Positions 1-7,751 of a DNA stretch of 64,000 nucleotides are shown here, one piece after another; positions within the stretch are counted from its first letter, which is position 1; the number at the start of each line of letters is the position of its first letter. Origin of the DNA: Sphingobium sp. JS3065 (lineage in GTDB: Bacteria; Pseudomonadota; Alphaproteobacteria; Sphingomonadales; Sphingomonadaceae). Both the position numbers and the translations under genes were made by a program. The notes beneath the pieces were generated by a model. It saw only the letters and a program-made list of their open reading frames with translations, had not been told where the DNA came from and ran no database searches. The stretch is taken from positions 310,001 through 374,000 of the forward strand of contig NZ_CP102664.1 in the NCBI RefSeq assembly GCF_026427355.1, written 5' to 3'.

Positions 1-2
1 CG

Positions 3-725
3 GGCGCCATTGCGGGGAGTTTCCTCGCCACGCTGATCCTGCGCTGGCCGCAGGGGCGCGGGATCGCGCGCGGGCGGTCGTCCTGTGACGGGTGCGGGCG
101 GGTTCTGGGCGCGACCGACCTTGTCCCCATGATCAGCGCTTTGGTGCAGCGCGGGCGTTGCCGGACCTGCGGCGCGGTGATCGATCCGCTGCATGGGCGG
201 GTCGAAGCGGGTTGCGCGATCGTGGGCGCGCTTGCCCTGGGCTTCGCGCCCGATCCGGGCGGCATCGGCTGGGCGTTGCTCGGCTGGCTGCTGTTGACGC
301 TGGCGGTGCTGGACAAGCGCCATTTCTGGCTGCCCGATGCGCTGACCCTGCCGCTGGCCTTTCTGGGCTTCACCATCGGGCTTTGGACCACCGATGCGAG
401 CATGGCGGACCGCGTGATCGGCGCCGTGGCGGGTTATCTGGCGCTGCTGTTCGTGGCGCTGGGCTATCGGCGGTTGCGGGGGCGGGACGGGCTGGGGCTG
501 GGCGATGCGAAGCTGCTGGGCGCGCTGGGCGCATGGTTCGGCTGGCAGGCCTTGCCCTTCATTCTGTTGCTGGCGGCGAGCCTGGGGCTGCTGGCCATTC
601 TGGCGGCGATGGCGATGGGGCGAGCCGTCCATGGCGCGACGCGGGTGCCGCTGGGTAGTTTTCTCGCCTTGGCGGCGGTGCCGGGATGGTGGCTCTCGGT
701 GCTGGCCACCGGGGCCGGGACATGA
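3..725 (+). CDS. Prepilin peptidase / leader peptidase (5' truncated by window edge)
   Basis: Integral-membrane aspartic peptidase of the A24 family, which cleaves and N-methylates type IV pilin-like prepilins at the inner membrane. The reading frame is open from the first bases, so the N-terminus lies outside the window. Two CxxC pairs (SSCDGC and CRTCGA) form the cytoplasmic zinc-binding loop of GspO/PilD enzymes. The catalytic aspartates are visible in LDKRHFWLPD and in the GLGLGDAK (GxGD) motif, and several hydrophobic segments follow. It is a chromosomal gene unrelated to the prophage next door. Family assignment is secure; GspO versus PilD cannot be settled here. Confidence 0.88.
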   Translation, partial: GAIAGSFLATLILRWPQGRGIARGRSSCDGCGRVLGATDLVPMISALVQRGRCRTCGAVIDPLHGRVEAGCAIVGALALGFAPDPGGIGWALLGWLLLTLAVLDKRHFWLPDALTLPLAFLGFTIGLWTTDASMADRVIGAVAGYLALLFVALGYRRLRGRDGLGLGDAKLLGALGAWFGWQALPFILLLAASLGLLAILAAMAMGRAVHGATRVPLGSFLALAAVPGWWLSVLATGAGT

Positions 726-832
726 CCCGTGCAGAGAATTTTCAGGATGCGGTGAAACCCCGTTGACCCATAAGCCCGCTCTGCTTATAGCGCCGCCTCA
801 CCGCAGGGCATGGCCCGGCGGAATGCCCATGG

Positions 833-909
833 GGCGGAGTAGCTCAGCTGGTTAGAGCAGCGGAATCATAATCCGCGTGTCGGGGGTTCAAGTCCCTCCT
901 CCGCTACCA
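833..909 (+). tRNA. tRNA-Met (CAU), elongator type; integration target
   Basis: A 77-nt cloverleaf with encoded CCA. The 5' GGCGGAG pairs with CTCCGCT at the 3' end (G1-U72 wobble). The D-arm AGCTCAGCTGGTTAGAGC, the anticodon stem GCGGA/TCCGC with loop ATCATAA (CAT) and the T-loop GGTTCAAGTCC are all present. The A-U-rich anticodon loop and the lack of initiator features favour elongator Met; tRNA-Ile2 (lysidine-modified CAU) is less likely. The last 13 bases are the attachment core of the neighbouring prophage. Confidence 0.93.
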
Positions 910-2500
910 CTTGAACAGTCGCTTTGGCGGGAACAGGGTTTCCCGTGGCGATTGCCAGCACAGATGCCAGGTTCCCGATCACTTCCAGCGATGCCTTGTC
1001 GGGCTGGCTTTCGTCGTCCCTGACGATGACGGCTTCGATAAGCCCCCGAATCATCGGAAGATAACGTTGGGCTTTTTCCCCTTGCGCGAGGGCGGTGCCG
1101 AGCTGGCGGATGCGGCGGCGATAGGCCTCCACAATCTGCGGGTGCAGGATGATCGCCGGCACGGCCTCATGTTCCGCCAGGGCTGCCTCAGCCGCTTTCA
1201 GGGCATCCTTCCGATCCTGCAGCGCGTCCTTGATCTCTGCCATATCCGCGCCGGCGGCAATCGCATTGACCAGGTTGCGGATTTCGTCCTTTAGCTGATC
1301 GACCCGTTGTTCGGCGCGGAAGCGGGACGATTGCAACCTGGCCCGCTGCTCGGTCCTGCTGTCGTGGTAGCGCTTCACGACGGCGCTGACGACATCCGGC
1401 TCCAGCAGGGAGTTTTGAAGGCCGGACATGATTCGCTCTTCCAGCCTGGCGGTCGATATGCGCCGGCCATTGTCGCAGGTGCCTGCCTCCCGGTGGCGCG
1501 TGCAGGCCCAGCGATCCTTGGTGACGATGCTGTAGTTCCCGCCGCACTCGCACTTGATGAGACCGCTCAGGACGTGCCTGGGCTTGCGCTGGAGCTTGTA
1601 TGGCACATGCGCATTCTCTTCCTTGCGGGCCTGCGCGGCCGCCCATAGATCATCTTCAACGATGCGCAGGTGCGGGGCCTGACCCTCGACAATGTCAGGG
1701 CTGGTGTCGACGCGCGACAGGCGCTTTCTGCTGTTGGGATCGCGAACCATCCGGACCCGGCCGTATCTGATGCGGCCGACATAGATGGAGTTGCGCAGGA
1801 TGCCATAGTCGCGGGCGGCTGAGCCGTTGATGGTGCTGGCCCGCCATTCGGTGCCGCGCGGGGAGGGGATGCCTTCGGCATTCAGCCGCTGGGCGATAGC
1901 GCGTGGCGCGTCCCCGGCGACATATTCGGCAAAGATGCGGCGGATGACGGCAGCCTCTTCCTCTTTGACGGTCCGATGACCGAATTCGACCGATCCGTCG
2001 GGGCCGATGCGCGGGGTGACGTCATAGCCGTAGCAGCGTCCGCCTGGGATTCGTCCGCGCCCGACCTGCCCCTTGCCGCCGCGCCGGATCTTGCTGCCCA
2101 GTTCCTTCACATAGAGCGCGCTCATCGTGCCGATGAAGCCGATGTGCAGTTCGGTAATGCGGTTGTCGGCGCAGGTGAACAGTGCGACGCGGGCGAATTC
2201 GAGGCGGCGATACACCTCGGCCGTGTCGCCCAGGTCGCGGGCAATGCGGTCAAGCGATTCGGCAAGGATGATGTCGAAGTCGCGCCGATCGGCGGCGGCC
2301 AGCATGGCGTTGAGGCCGGGGCGGTGCTTGTTCTGTCCGGTGATGGCCGCGTCGGAAAATGCGTCGACGACGTCCCAGCCCTGGCGTTCAGCGTAGGCCC
2401 GGCACAGCCTGATCTGGTCTTCCGCCGACAGCGCATTTTGCATGTCGGTGCTGAAGCGGGCGTAGATTGCGACGCGGCGCCCTTCCGGTGCCCAGCTCAT
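866..2500 (-). CDS. Large serine recombinase / phage integrase
   Basis: Catalyses prophage integration and excision by the serine-recombinase mechanism. The resolvase domain starts VAIYARFSTD, with predicted nucleophile Ser17. A 'Recombinase' DNA-binding domain follows, then a zinc ribbon (CECGG ... CTRHREAGTC) and a coiled coil rich in A, E, R and K (about residues 375-445), the usual order in large serine integrases; 544 aa is normal. It is the last gene of the leftward operon. Its final 14 codons are antisense to the tRNA-Met 3' half and give the tail VAEEGLEPPTRGL, a typical tRNA-encoded terminus. These codons would be exchanged on excision (see findings). Confidence 0.95.
   Translation of the reverse strand: MSWAPEGRRVAIYARFSTDMQNALSAEDQIRLCRAYAERQGWDVVDAFSDAAITGQNKHRPGLNAMLAAADRRDFDIILAESLDRIARDLGDTAEVYRRLEFARVALFTCADNRITELHIGFIGTMSALYVKELGSKIRRGGKGQVGRGRIPGGRCYGYDVTPRIGPDGSVEFGHRTVKEEEAAVIRRIFAEYVAGDAPRAIAQRLNAEGIPSPRGTEWRASTINGSAARDYGILRNSIYVGRIRYGRVRMVRDPNSRKRLSRVDTSPDIVEGQAPHLRIVEDDLWAAAQARKEENAHVPYKLQRKPRHVLSGLIKCECGGNYSIVTKDRWACTRHREAGTCDNGRRISTARLEERIMSGLQNSLLEPDVVSAVVKRYHDSRTEQRARLQSSRFRAEQRVDQLKDEIRNLVNAIAAGADMAEIKDALQDRKDALKAAEAALAEHEAVPAIILHPQIVEAYRRRIRQLGTALAQGEKAQRYLPMIRGLIEAVIVRDDESQPDKASLEVIGNLASVLAIATGNPVPAKATVQVVAEEGLEPPTRGL
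897..909. other. attL core of prophage (13 bp)
   Basis: TCCTCCGCTACCA, the 3' end of the tRNA-Met gene, is repeated exactly at 49182-49194. The sequences differ on both sides of the repeat, which defines the left attachment core. The integrase reading frame crosses it and ends inside the tRNA. Confidence 0.82.
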
Positions 2501-2600
2501 TCGTCAAACCTCTCTGCGATTCGAATTCGCGTGCAGCATCCTCCGCCGCCATGTCCTCGGCAATGGCCAAGGCGAGGTCGAGGATGCTGAAGCTGTTCAA
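2388..2600 (-). CDS. Possible small ORF between PAPS-like gene and integrase
   Basis: A 70-codon frame that starts with TTG overlapping the stop of the upstream gene (TTGA) and overlaps the first ~113 bp of the integrase in another frame. The N-terminal half (MNSFSILDLALAIAEDMAAEDAA) looks protein-like; the remainder is the shadow of the integrase N-terminus. It fills the only gap in an otherwise overlapping operon and could couple integrase translation. It may equally be non-coding leader. No family recognised. Confidence 0.3.
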   Translation of the reverse strand: MNSFSILDLALAIAEDMAAEDAAREFESQRGLTNELGTGRAPRRNLRPLQHRHAKCAVGGRPDQAVPGLR

Positions 2601-3721
2601 CCTTCGTCTCCGAAGAGGTCGGCGATTGCATAGTCTTGCTTCATCGCTGCGGTCAGTTTTGGCGGACCTTCTCGCCAGAGGCGCTCCATGTAGCTGAGTA
2701 GCCAGGCCATCGCCTGATCGTCAGGTTCCGGCTCATCGCTATCGTCCACCGCGCACGCGGAGGTGCAGTCTCCGACTGGACGAAGAGAGTCTAGGTCAGC
2801 GATCAGCGGCGTGCGGCTAGCGATGTCGCCTAGCTGGGCATAGCTATATTCCGTGACGAATCGTGCGCCGCTTGCCTTGGCTTTCAGAAGCGTGACCTCT
2901 GCCTCTGCCTCTGCCCACCAGCCCAGCACGCCCGGCTGCTCGCGCTCCGACTGGCAGAGGATGTCGTAGCCCTTCAGGAAACAGCCGTCGCAATTCCCCT
3001 CATACCGGCGCAGCCCAAGATCGAAGCCCTGCGGCAGATAATATTCGATCTTCCGTGGGTCGTTGTTCCGACCCAGCCAGAAGCGCCAGACGATCCGTTC
3101 GACCACACCGCACAGCGCGAGTGGGCAATAGCTGTTCCACCGCTCCTTCCCCGACTGGTTGCGGAGAACCTGCTTCATGACGCGCTTCCGTTCGTCCGCG
3201 CGCAGGCCGACCATGTTGGTCCACGTCTCGAACCCCATCGACATCATGAACTGCTTCATCGTGTCGATCTTCAGCTCTGCCGTGCAGAAGCGGGTCACGG
3301 CGTTCGGCAGGTAGCCCTTGCGGCGGATAAGCGCGAGGAACGGTTCGCCATTGCGCGCTGCCTGGTTGAAGCCGACCACCTCGAAGCGATCATCAGGTTT
3401 GACGGCGTTGCTCGCGCGGTCGCGCCATTCCAGCCACCAGATATGGACGCCCCATCGGACACCGCAGTCATAGACGAAGCGCAGCGTCTCTATCCGCTCC
3501 TTGCCGGTGTTGCAGAATACTACGAACACATAGGGCGGCAGAGAGCCGCCGTGCGCGCAAAGCACCTTCCACAGCATGTAAGCGCTGGTTCGGCCGCCGC
3601 TGAACGAGATCAGCGTAGGGCCGTGGCAGAAGTAGGGGCTGGTCGGGTCAGGCGTAGGCCAATAGCCGGTGAGGCCCGGCACATCAGTATCCTCGATCAA
3701 AGTAGGTGATGGACGGATCAT
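2597..3721 (-). CDS. PAPS-reductase-family (PP-loop ATPase-like) phage protein
   Basis: About 374 aa. The N-terminal PP-loop ISFSGGRTSAYML, followed by VVFCNTGKERIETL, is the signature of the phosphoadenosine-phosphosulfate reductase / adenine nucleotide alpha-hydrolase superfamily. Cysteine clusters (TRFCTAE, NSYCPLALCG, GNCDGCFLKGYDILC) suggest metal or Fe-S binding. Such phage proteins are usually annotated as PAPS reductase-like, and their true role is unknown; a nucleic-acid sulfur or thiolation chemistry is possible. I chose the ATG at 3721 because it overlaps the HNH stop (ATGA); an in-frame ATG at 3745 is the alternative. Confidence 0.8.
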   Translation of the reverse strand: MIRPSPTLIEDTDVPGLTGYWPTPDPTSPYFCHGPTLISFSGGRTSAYMLWKVLCAHGGSLPPYVFVVFCNTGKERIETLRFVYDCGVRWGVHIWWLEWRDRASNAVKPDDRFEVVGFNQAARNGEPFLALIRRKGYLPNAVTRFCTAELKIDTMKQFMMSMGFETWTNMVGLRADERKRVMKQVLRNQSGKERWNSYCPLALCGVVERIVWRFWLGRNNDPRKIEYYLPQGFDLGLRRYEGNCDGCFLKGYDILCQSEREQPGVLGWWAEAEAEVTLLKAKASGARFVTEYSYAQLGDIASRTPLIADLDSLRPVGDCTSACAVDDSDEPEPDDQAMAWLLSYMERLWREGPPKLTAAMKQDYAIADLFGDEG

Positions 3722-4083
3722 GCTGCCCGCTTCCTGCGGCTCCATCGGAGCGCCTGGTTCGTCTCGGCCGGGATCAGCGCGTAATGCGTCTCCTCGATGC
3801 AGAGCGTCCGCTCGCAGCGGTGATCAAGGTTCATGCCCTGCGGCACGCGCGGGGTCGGGATGATCCCTGCCACCCATGCGACCGCGACATGCACGCGCAC
3901 GGCATTGAAGCCCGGAATCCAGATGGAGCCATAGGGACCGCTGCTCGGCCGCTTCCCGCCCTTCGACTGCGCGCCGGTCCACAGGCGGCAGGGTTTCGGC
4001 AGGCCGTTGCGCGAGCCGATCAGCACGCGCTGCTTCTCCGCGATGCGGGCGGCCACGACGATGCGCATGCAGGCGGGAATCAT
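3718..4083 (-). CDS. HNH endonuclease-like protein
   Basis: 121 aa. The C-terminal half carries an HNH-type finger: MNLDHRCERTLCIEETHYALIPAETN, with DH, a CxxxxxC pair, a later H and a terminal N in the expected order. An upstream CRLWTG segment and V-H-V-A are typical of phage HNH proteins that bind DNA through a small beta-sheet. Start and stop overlap the neighbouring genes by four bases (ATGA), so it is translationally coupled in the leftward operon. A homing or packaging-associated nickase role is possible; it lies far from the terminase genes. Confidence 0.72.
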   Translation of the reverse strand: MIPACMRIVVAARIAEKQRVLIGSRNGLPKPCRLWTGAQSKGGKRPSSGPYGSIWIPGFNAVRVHVAVAWVAGIIPTPRVPQGMNLDHRCERTLCIEETHYALIPAETNQALRWSRRKRAA

Positions 4084-4496
4084 GCCGCTGCCCTCCGCTG
4101 CGGCCGGAGCGGCATCGGATAATCCCGCGAATAGAGCAGTGGGAATTCCAGCGCATAGGTTATGTCCCGCAACTGGCGTAGCTTGGCGATTTCGGCGGCC
4201 TTGGTGCTGCCGTCGAACTGCCTGACCATGAAGGCCAGGGTGGCGCGGGCGCTCTTGGCCATGATCTCCCGGTCGGCGGGCAGCCATCCCTGCGGCGAGC
4301 GTTGATCGCCCGACCAGCGCCGGAAGAAGTGGACGATGTTCGACCAGATCACATCGTCATAGTCGGCGCGCTCCTGCGATACCCTGCCCGCCTGGATCGA
4401 TGCTTTCGTCGCGGCGGCGCGGCGGGCGCGTTCTTGCTCGGCGGCCTTTTGCAGTTCGGCCGGCGGCATCGGCGGGCCGCCGAGATAGGCGCTCAT
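4080..4496 (-). CDS. Hypothetical protein (leftward operon)
   Basis: 138 aa, no recognised family. The N-terminus is A/E/R-rich and helical (PAELQKAAEQERARRAAATKA), followed by an aromatic patch (DDVIWSNIVHFFRRW) and a basic C-terminus. It overlaps both neighbours by four bases. This is consistent with a small soluble accessory protein; no function can be assigned. Confidence 0.65.
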   Translation of the reverse strand: MSAYLGGPPMPPAELQKAAEQERARRAAATKASIQAGRVSQERADYDDVIWSNIVHFFRRWSGDQRSPQGWLPADREIMAKSARATLAFMVRQFDGSTKAAEIAKLRQLRDITYALEFPLLYSRDYPMPLRPQRRAAA

Positions 4497-5473
4497 GACG
4501 GCATTCCATCATGCCGGACGCCGTCGAGCAGGCGGCCGGCGCGCTTCTTGCCCCATCGGATCATATAGGCGCGGGATTCATCCTGCGCTGGCGGCCAGTG
4601 GGTAGAACCTTGATATACATGGCCATCAGGGTCGAACCAAAAGCCAGCCACGCCCGGTTCCATATTATATGGGCCATATTCGCCCCATTGCTTGAACAGG
4701 AACGGGACACCCGCCTCCGCGCATTGATCGCGCAGGCTTCGTGCCCAATCGGGATGCATCGGGCGTGCTTTGGGGCCGCTCTCACCACCGACGATCACCC
4801 AGTTGATGGCCAGTTCGTCACTGATCCCGGTGAAGTCGCATGTGCTGCAACATTCCTGCATCCCGGTCGACATATCCATGATTGGCGGATAGCCGTCGTC
4901 GTCCAGCCAGTTCGGGCAGTGGTGATAGAACAGGAGCCTGAGATCGATCGGCTCCAGCATCGGCTCAATTGACAGGAAGGCGACCGGGATTTCATAGAGC
5001 TGGCGCAGGTTGCGCAGCTTCGGAATGTCCCGATCGGCTTCCTGCTGGTTGACGACCGTGATGCCGAGCCACACATTATCCGGCAGGCGACCAGCCGCCT
5101 CTGCCATCTTGTAGACATTGCCGATGCGCTTCGTCACCAGCAGCCAGTCGAGGTGCGGCGTTTCGCGGATCAGCTGGAACAGGTCGGCCCGCCACTCCGG
5201 CGGCACTTCATTGTCGAAGACGTCGGCCAGCGACGCGCAGAAGACGCGATAGCGGATGCCGAGCCTGGCGGCCTTTCTGTTCCATGCGCGCGGCTGATTC
5301 CATGTCGAGGCGGCGGTGCGGCGCCGAGGTTGCCCCGGCCCGAACAGGACGCCCAGCCGGGCTTCTGACAGGGCCTTGGCATAACAGCCGTCGCAGCCCG
5401 GTCCGACCTGCGTACAGCCGATCCATGGGTTGAAGGTGTGGTCGGTCCACTCGATCTTGCTGTTTTCAGCCAT
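4493..5473 (-). CDS. Phage Gp37/Gp68 family protein (DUF5131)
   Basis: 326 aa. It starts with the family hallmark KIEWTDHTFNPWIGC, followed by a cysteine triad (Cys20, Cys27, Cys30 in GCTQVGPGCDGCYA) resembling a radical-SAM-like cluster motif. The conserved blocks WLLVTKR, NVWLGITV, FLSIEPML and WVIVGGESG are all present. The family is widespread in phages and mycobacteriophages and its reaction is unknown. It sits in the overlapping leftward operon (four-base overlap downstream, eight-base overlap upstream). Confidence 0.9.
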   Translation of the reverse strand: MAENSKIEWTDHTFNPWIGCTQVGPGCDGCYAKALSEARLGVLFGPGQPRRRTAASTWNQPRAWNRKAARLGIRYRVFCASLADVFDNEVPPEWRADLFQLIRETPHLDWLLVTKRIGNVYKMAEAAGRLPDNVWLGITVVNQQEADRDIPKLRNLRQLYEIPVAFLSIEPMLEPIDLRLLFYHHCPNWLDDDGYPPIMDMSTGMQECCSTCDFTGISDELAINWVIVGGESGPKARPMHPDWARSLRDQCAEAGVPFLFKQWGEYGPYNMEPGVAGFWFDPDGHVYQGSTHWPPAQDESRAYMIRWGKKRAGRLLDGVRHDGMPS

Positions 5474-6092
5474 GGGCGGCGTTCCGATAATCGCGATAGG
5501 CCCTGATGAACTGATCGGCCGACGTCTCGGCGGTCCATGGCTCTATCCGGAAGCGAAAGGGTTCGTATCCGCGGGTCCATGACCATTGATCGGCGCCCGA
5601 ATGCGGCATCAAATCCCGCTTTTCGGTGGCTAGCATCCGGATGTCGTATTGCTTCACCAAGTCCTTGAACTGGCTGGTGACGCCGAAATGACGGTCGATT
5701 GCATCGCCAGCGCGCTTGATGAGAGCCTTCACCTCAGGCGGCAGCAGCGACTTGGCCGGGCCAGGAAAGTCTCCCCACGCCACCTCATCACTTTCGTGCA
5801 TCAGGCCTTCAAAAACGGCCTGCGCAGAATGACCGTCGGTCTCCATCATCCACGCAAGAAGCACGCAATGCTGAGCGACATTGAACAGGCACCGCTTGCC
5901 GGACGGCAGTCGATTTTGTCCCCTGAAGCGGTTGCTGCCTGCCAGACTCCAAGCATAATCTTCGATCGTCATCCCGGTGGCATCCGGCTGTTCGAAATCG
6001 AAATATGCACCATCACCCATCAGGATCGTCGGGCCGACGATGCGTTTTACATGCTGCTCAGCAGCGACGGCGTTGCTGTCTGCGTCAGCCAT
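5466..6092 (-). CDS. HD-domain phosphohydrolase (YfbR-like)
   Basis: 208 aa. NVAQHCVLLAWMM (His75) and LMHESDEVAWGDFPGPAK match the 5'-nucleotidase YfbR-like HD fold, in which the helix H...HD...D binds a divalent metal. The usual HD dyad appears here as His99-Glu100, with Asp102/Glu103 and Asp108 following. The likely role is hydrolysis of (deoxy)nucleotide monophosphates during phage growth. The HD-to-HE change may alter metal use. Predicted cytosolic. Confidence 0.8.
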   Translation of the reverse strand: MADADSNAVAAEQHVKRIVGPTILMGDGAYFDFEQPDATGMTIEDYAWSLAGSNRFRGQNRLPSGKRCLFNVAQHCVLLAWMMETDGHSAQAVFEGLMHESDEVAWGDFPGPAKSLLPPEVKALIKRAGDAIDRHFGVTSQFKDLVKQYDIRMLATEKRDLMPHSGADQWSWTRGYEPFRFRIEPWTAETSADQFIRAYRDYRNAAHG

Positions 6093-6366
6093 TGGCGATC
6101 TCCAGCAGGACGTCGGCGTGACAGGGTTCGCCCGGCTGGCACCAGCAGGCGAGGTTCTTCCCTCGTAATTCCCTGCTGGCCATTTCGCGGAGGGCAGGGC
6201 AGGCGAGGATGTGGAGGCGGAAGGCGGCGACGGCCATCGGCGCGGTGCGTTTGGCGTCGACCGGATAGGGGTTCCCCCATTTGGTCGAGCGGTCGACCTT
6301 GACCGTGTCGGGCGGCATCCGCCATCCTTTCGCGCGGGAAAGCTGGACTCGTGCAGGCTTATCCAT
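6085..6366 (-). CDS. DUF4326 domain-containing protein
   Basis: 93 aa. The conserved pattern KGWRMP...VKVDRSTKWGNPYPV...LRGKNLACWCQPGEPCHADVLLE is diagnostic of DUF4326, a small domain frequent in phages and plasmids that binds a ligand through the CWC...CHAD segment. Function is unproven. It overlaps both neighbours by about eight bases in the leftward operon. Confidence 0.88.
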   Translation of the reverse strand: MDKPARVQLSRAKGWRMPPDTVKVDRSTKWGNPYPVDAKRTAPMAVAAFRLHILACPALREMASRELRGKNLACWCQPGEPCHADVLLEIANG

Positions 6367-6505
6367 GAAGCGCCTCCATGGGCGGGTCGCCGCAGTCGAG
6401 GCGACGGCCGGTGGTGAAGGGCAGTTTGCCGAAGTCCATCGTGCCGAGCAGAAGCAGCACGAAGACCGCGACCAGGGCGGCGAAGAAGGCGGCCATGCGG
6501 TCCAT
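6359..6505 (-). CDS. Small single-pass membrane protein
   Basis: 48 aa starting at an ATG (6505) that overlaps the upstream stop by one base (TGATG). It has one hydrophobic segment (about residues 5-21), then a short polar tail ending DPPMEALHG. No family recognised. Operon continuity and the overlap with DUF4326 argue that it is expressed. Confidence 0.5.
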   Translation of the reverse strand: MDRMAAFFAALVAVFVLLLLGTMDFGKLPFTTGRRLDCGDPPMEALHG

Positions 6506-6978
6506 CACCGAATCTCCCGAACCGGGACGACCGTCACGGTCCGCCACTTGCCGGTCATCCGAACCGCCGCAGATGCGGCGCGCTCGGCCGACTTGAAGCA
6601 ATGGCCCGGCATGATGAGGGACCGGCCCAGCTTGGTTTCGCGCAGAAGCCATGCGATCGGCGCAGGCGGGGCCGGTTCCTCCTGATCGACATGGCGCAGG
6701 GCGACTGGCTTGAACCCGAGGGGTTCGTGCTCCCCATGATTCACCGGAGCTTTGGCGTAGATTTCGCCCGACCAATAGCCAAAGCCGGTCTGGCCTTCCG
6801 AACCAAGATATTCGACGACGATGAATCTGTGATCGCCAATCGGCATGTGATTGAGAGGTTTCCATCCCTCAAGAATCATGCTGATCCCTACTGTCGACTG
6901 ACTGGCGCTGCAATCGCACGGCCCCGGCGAGGCGCTGTTGAAGGAGACACAGTCGGCGTCATGGACGACGGCGCTCAT
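6505..6978 (-). CDS. Hypothetical protein (leftward operon)
   Basis: 157 aa. A short N-terminal Cys-containing stretch (HDADC...GPCDCSAS) precedes a beta-rich body (GWKPLNHMPIGDHRFIVVEY ... FGYWSGEIYA) that resembles small phage proteins of unknown function. No catalytic motif is recognised. The gene overlaps both neighbours, as expected for a coupled operon. Confidence 0.62.
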   Translation of the reverse strand: MSAVVHDADCVSFNSASPGPCDCSASQSTVGISMILEGWKPLNHMPIGDHRFIVVEYLGSEGQTGFGYWSGEIYAKAPVNHGEHEPLGFKPVALRHVDQEEPAPPAPIAWLLRETKLGRSLIMPGHCFKSAERAASAAVRMTGKWRTVTVVPVREIR

Positions 6979-7157
6979 GGACGCTTCCTCTTCACGGGCT
7001 GGCCTTCGTGGAAGCGCTGGTCGTCGGGCGCCTGCTCCATCAGCAGGGCCGCGACGATGCGGTCGCGATAGTCGACCAGCATCCCGCAGATGACGGCGAG
7101 GGCCAGCCAGAAGCTGCCGAACAGCAGCACGGCGGCGGCGGGCGCTAGGTTGATCAC
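6975..7157 (-). CDS. Small membrane protein
   Basis: 60 aa with one strong transmembrane segment (APAAAVLLFGSFWLALAVIC) and a charged cytoplasmic tail ending in KRKRP. It overlaps its neighbours by four bases at both ends. Function unknown; superinfection exclusion is one possibility for small early membrane proteins but nothing here proves it. Confidence 0.5.
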   Translation of the reverse strand: MINLAPAAAVLLFGSFWLALAVICGMLVDYRDRIVAALLMEQAPDDQRFHEGQPVKRKRP

Positions 7158-7600
7158 GCCGCCGCCTCGGCCGGTGCGGCGATCAGGAGGAAACCGAAGC
7201 CCTTGCGGATGCCGCTGGTGTAGAGCTTACGACCATGCTTGGCGCGGAAGCCGCGATCGGTCAGGCGGCGGGCCAGCGCAGCTTTGTCGATGCCCGGTTC
7301 CCGCTGATAGACGGCGCTGTGCCAGGCGAAGAAATCGGCCCATGTGTCGTCGGCGGTCGTGAAGGCGTCATCGCTGACTGACACGATCCGCGCGGAGGCC
7401 CAAAGGTCGACCGCGTCCTCGGGCGTCGACCATGCGGTCAACTGGTCCAGCGTGACAGTCGCCGTCACCTGCTTGCGGCGGTCGGTCTGGCCGATCACCA
7501 GGCGGGTGCCGTTCGGGTTGACGCGCTGGATGCGCACCTTCGCACCACGGAAGACGGCATAGCTGCCGACATGGGGGAATTCGGTGGGTGTCTGAAGCAT
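7154..7600 (-). CDS. Hypothetical protein with primase-C-terminal-like winged helix
   Basis: 148 aa, first gene of the leftward operon. The C-terminal half (ADFFAWHSAVYQREPG ... LARRLTDRGFRAKHGRKLY) has the shape of the winged-helix segment at the end of P4/D5-type phage primase-helicases, in which a small helical unit is followed by LxxRGF. The N-terminal half is beta-rich (YAVFRGAKVRIQRV). This suggests a free-standing DNA-binding relative of that domain, by inference. An AACGGAGGC ribosome-binding site precedes the ATG. Confidence 0.6.
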   Translation of the reverse strand: MLQTPTEFPHVGSYAVFRGAKVRIQRVNPNGTRLVIGQTDRRKQVTATVTLDQLTAWSTPEDAVDLWASARIVSVSDDAFTTADDTWADFFAWHSAVYQREPGIDKAALARRLTDRGFRAKHGRKLYTSGIRKGFGFLLIAAPAEAAA

Positions 7601-7627
7601 GGGTGCCTCCGTTACTGAACGGAAGCA

Positions 7628-7657
7628 GAATTAGCTAGAACGGCTAAAAAATGTCAA
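7628..7657 (-). promoter_or_regulatory. Putative leftward early promoter
   Basis: Reading on the minus strand, a perfect TTGACA (complement of 7652-7657) lies about 17 bases from an AT-rich TAATTC/CTAATT -10-like element at 7628-7634, just upstream of the leftward operon start at 7600. The -10 region and most of the spacer are covered by operator 7631-7647, so the repressor should shut it off. Confidence 0.55.
7631..7647. promoter_or_regulatory. Operator O1 (17-bp dyad)
   Basis: TTAGCTAGAACGGCTAA, a perfect TTAGC-N7-GCTAA dyad. The same dyad recurs around both sides of the repressor gene. It overlaps the leftward promoter core. Confidence 0.75.
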
Positions 7658-7665
7658 CGGTGAAA

Positions 7666-7682
7666 TTAGCCAAGATAGCTAA
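7666..7682. promoter_or_regulatory. Operator O2 (17-bp dyad)
   Basis: TTAGCCAAGATAGCTAA, a perfect TTAGC-N7-GCTAA dyad. Its centre is 35 bp from that of O1, between the leftward promoter and the rightward SOS-type promoter. Confidence 0.75.
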
Positions 7683-7696
7683 GTTGCTAATCTGCA

Positions 7697-7731
7697 TTGA
7701 CTCTTTCTCAACTTTTGTTCGTATTATGTTC
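7697..7731 (+). promoter_or_regulatory. SOS-type promoter: LexA box over the -10
   Basis: A TTGACT -35-like element (7697-7702) is followed after 19 bases by TATTAT (7722-7727). The -10 is embedded in GTTC-GTATTAT-GTTC (7717-7731), an exact match to the alphaproteobacterial LexA consensus GTTC-N7-GTTC. It points to the 74-aa gene at 7752. LexA bound here would block the -10, so transcription should rise after DNA damage. Confidence 0.72.
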
Positions 7732-7751
7732 TCCGGAAAGGAGAGTTGGGG

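Noticed and set aside
1976..2590. Long open frame antisense to the integrase
   Set aside because: Shadow of the serine integrase in high-GC DNA; no ribosome-binding site or recognisable product.
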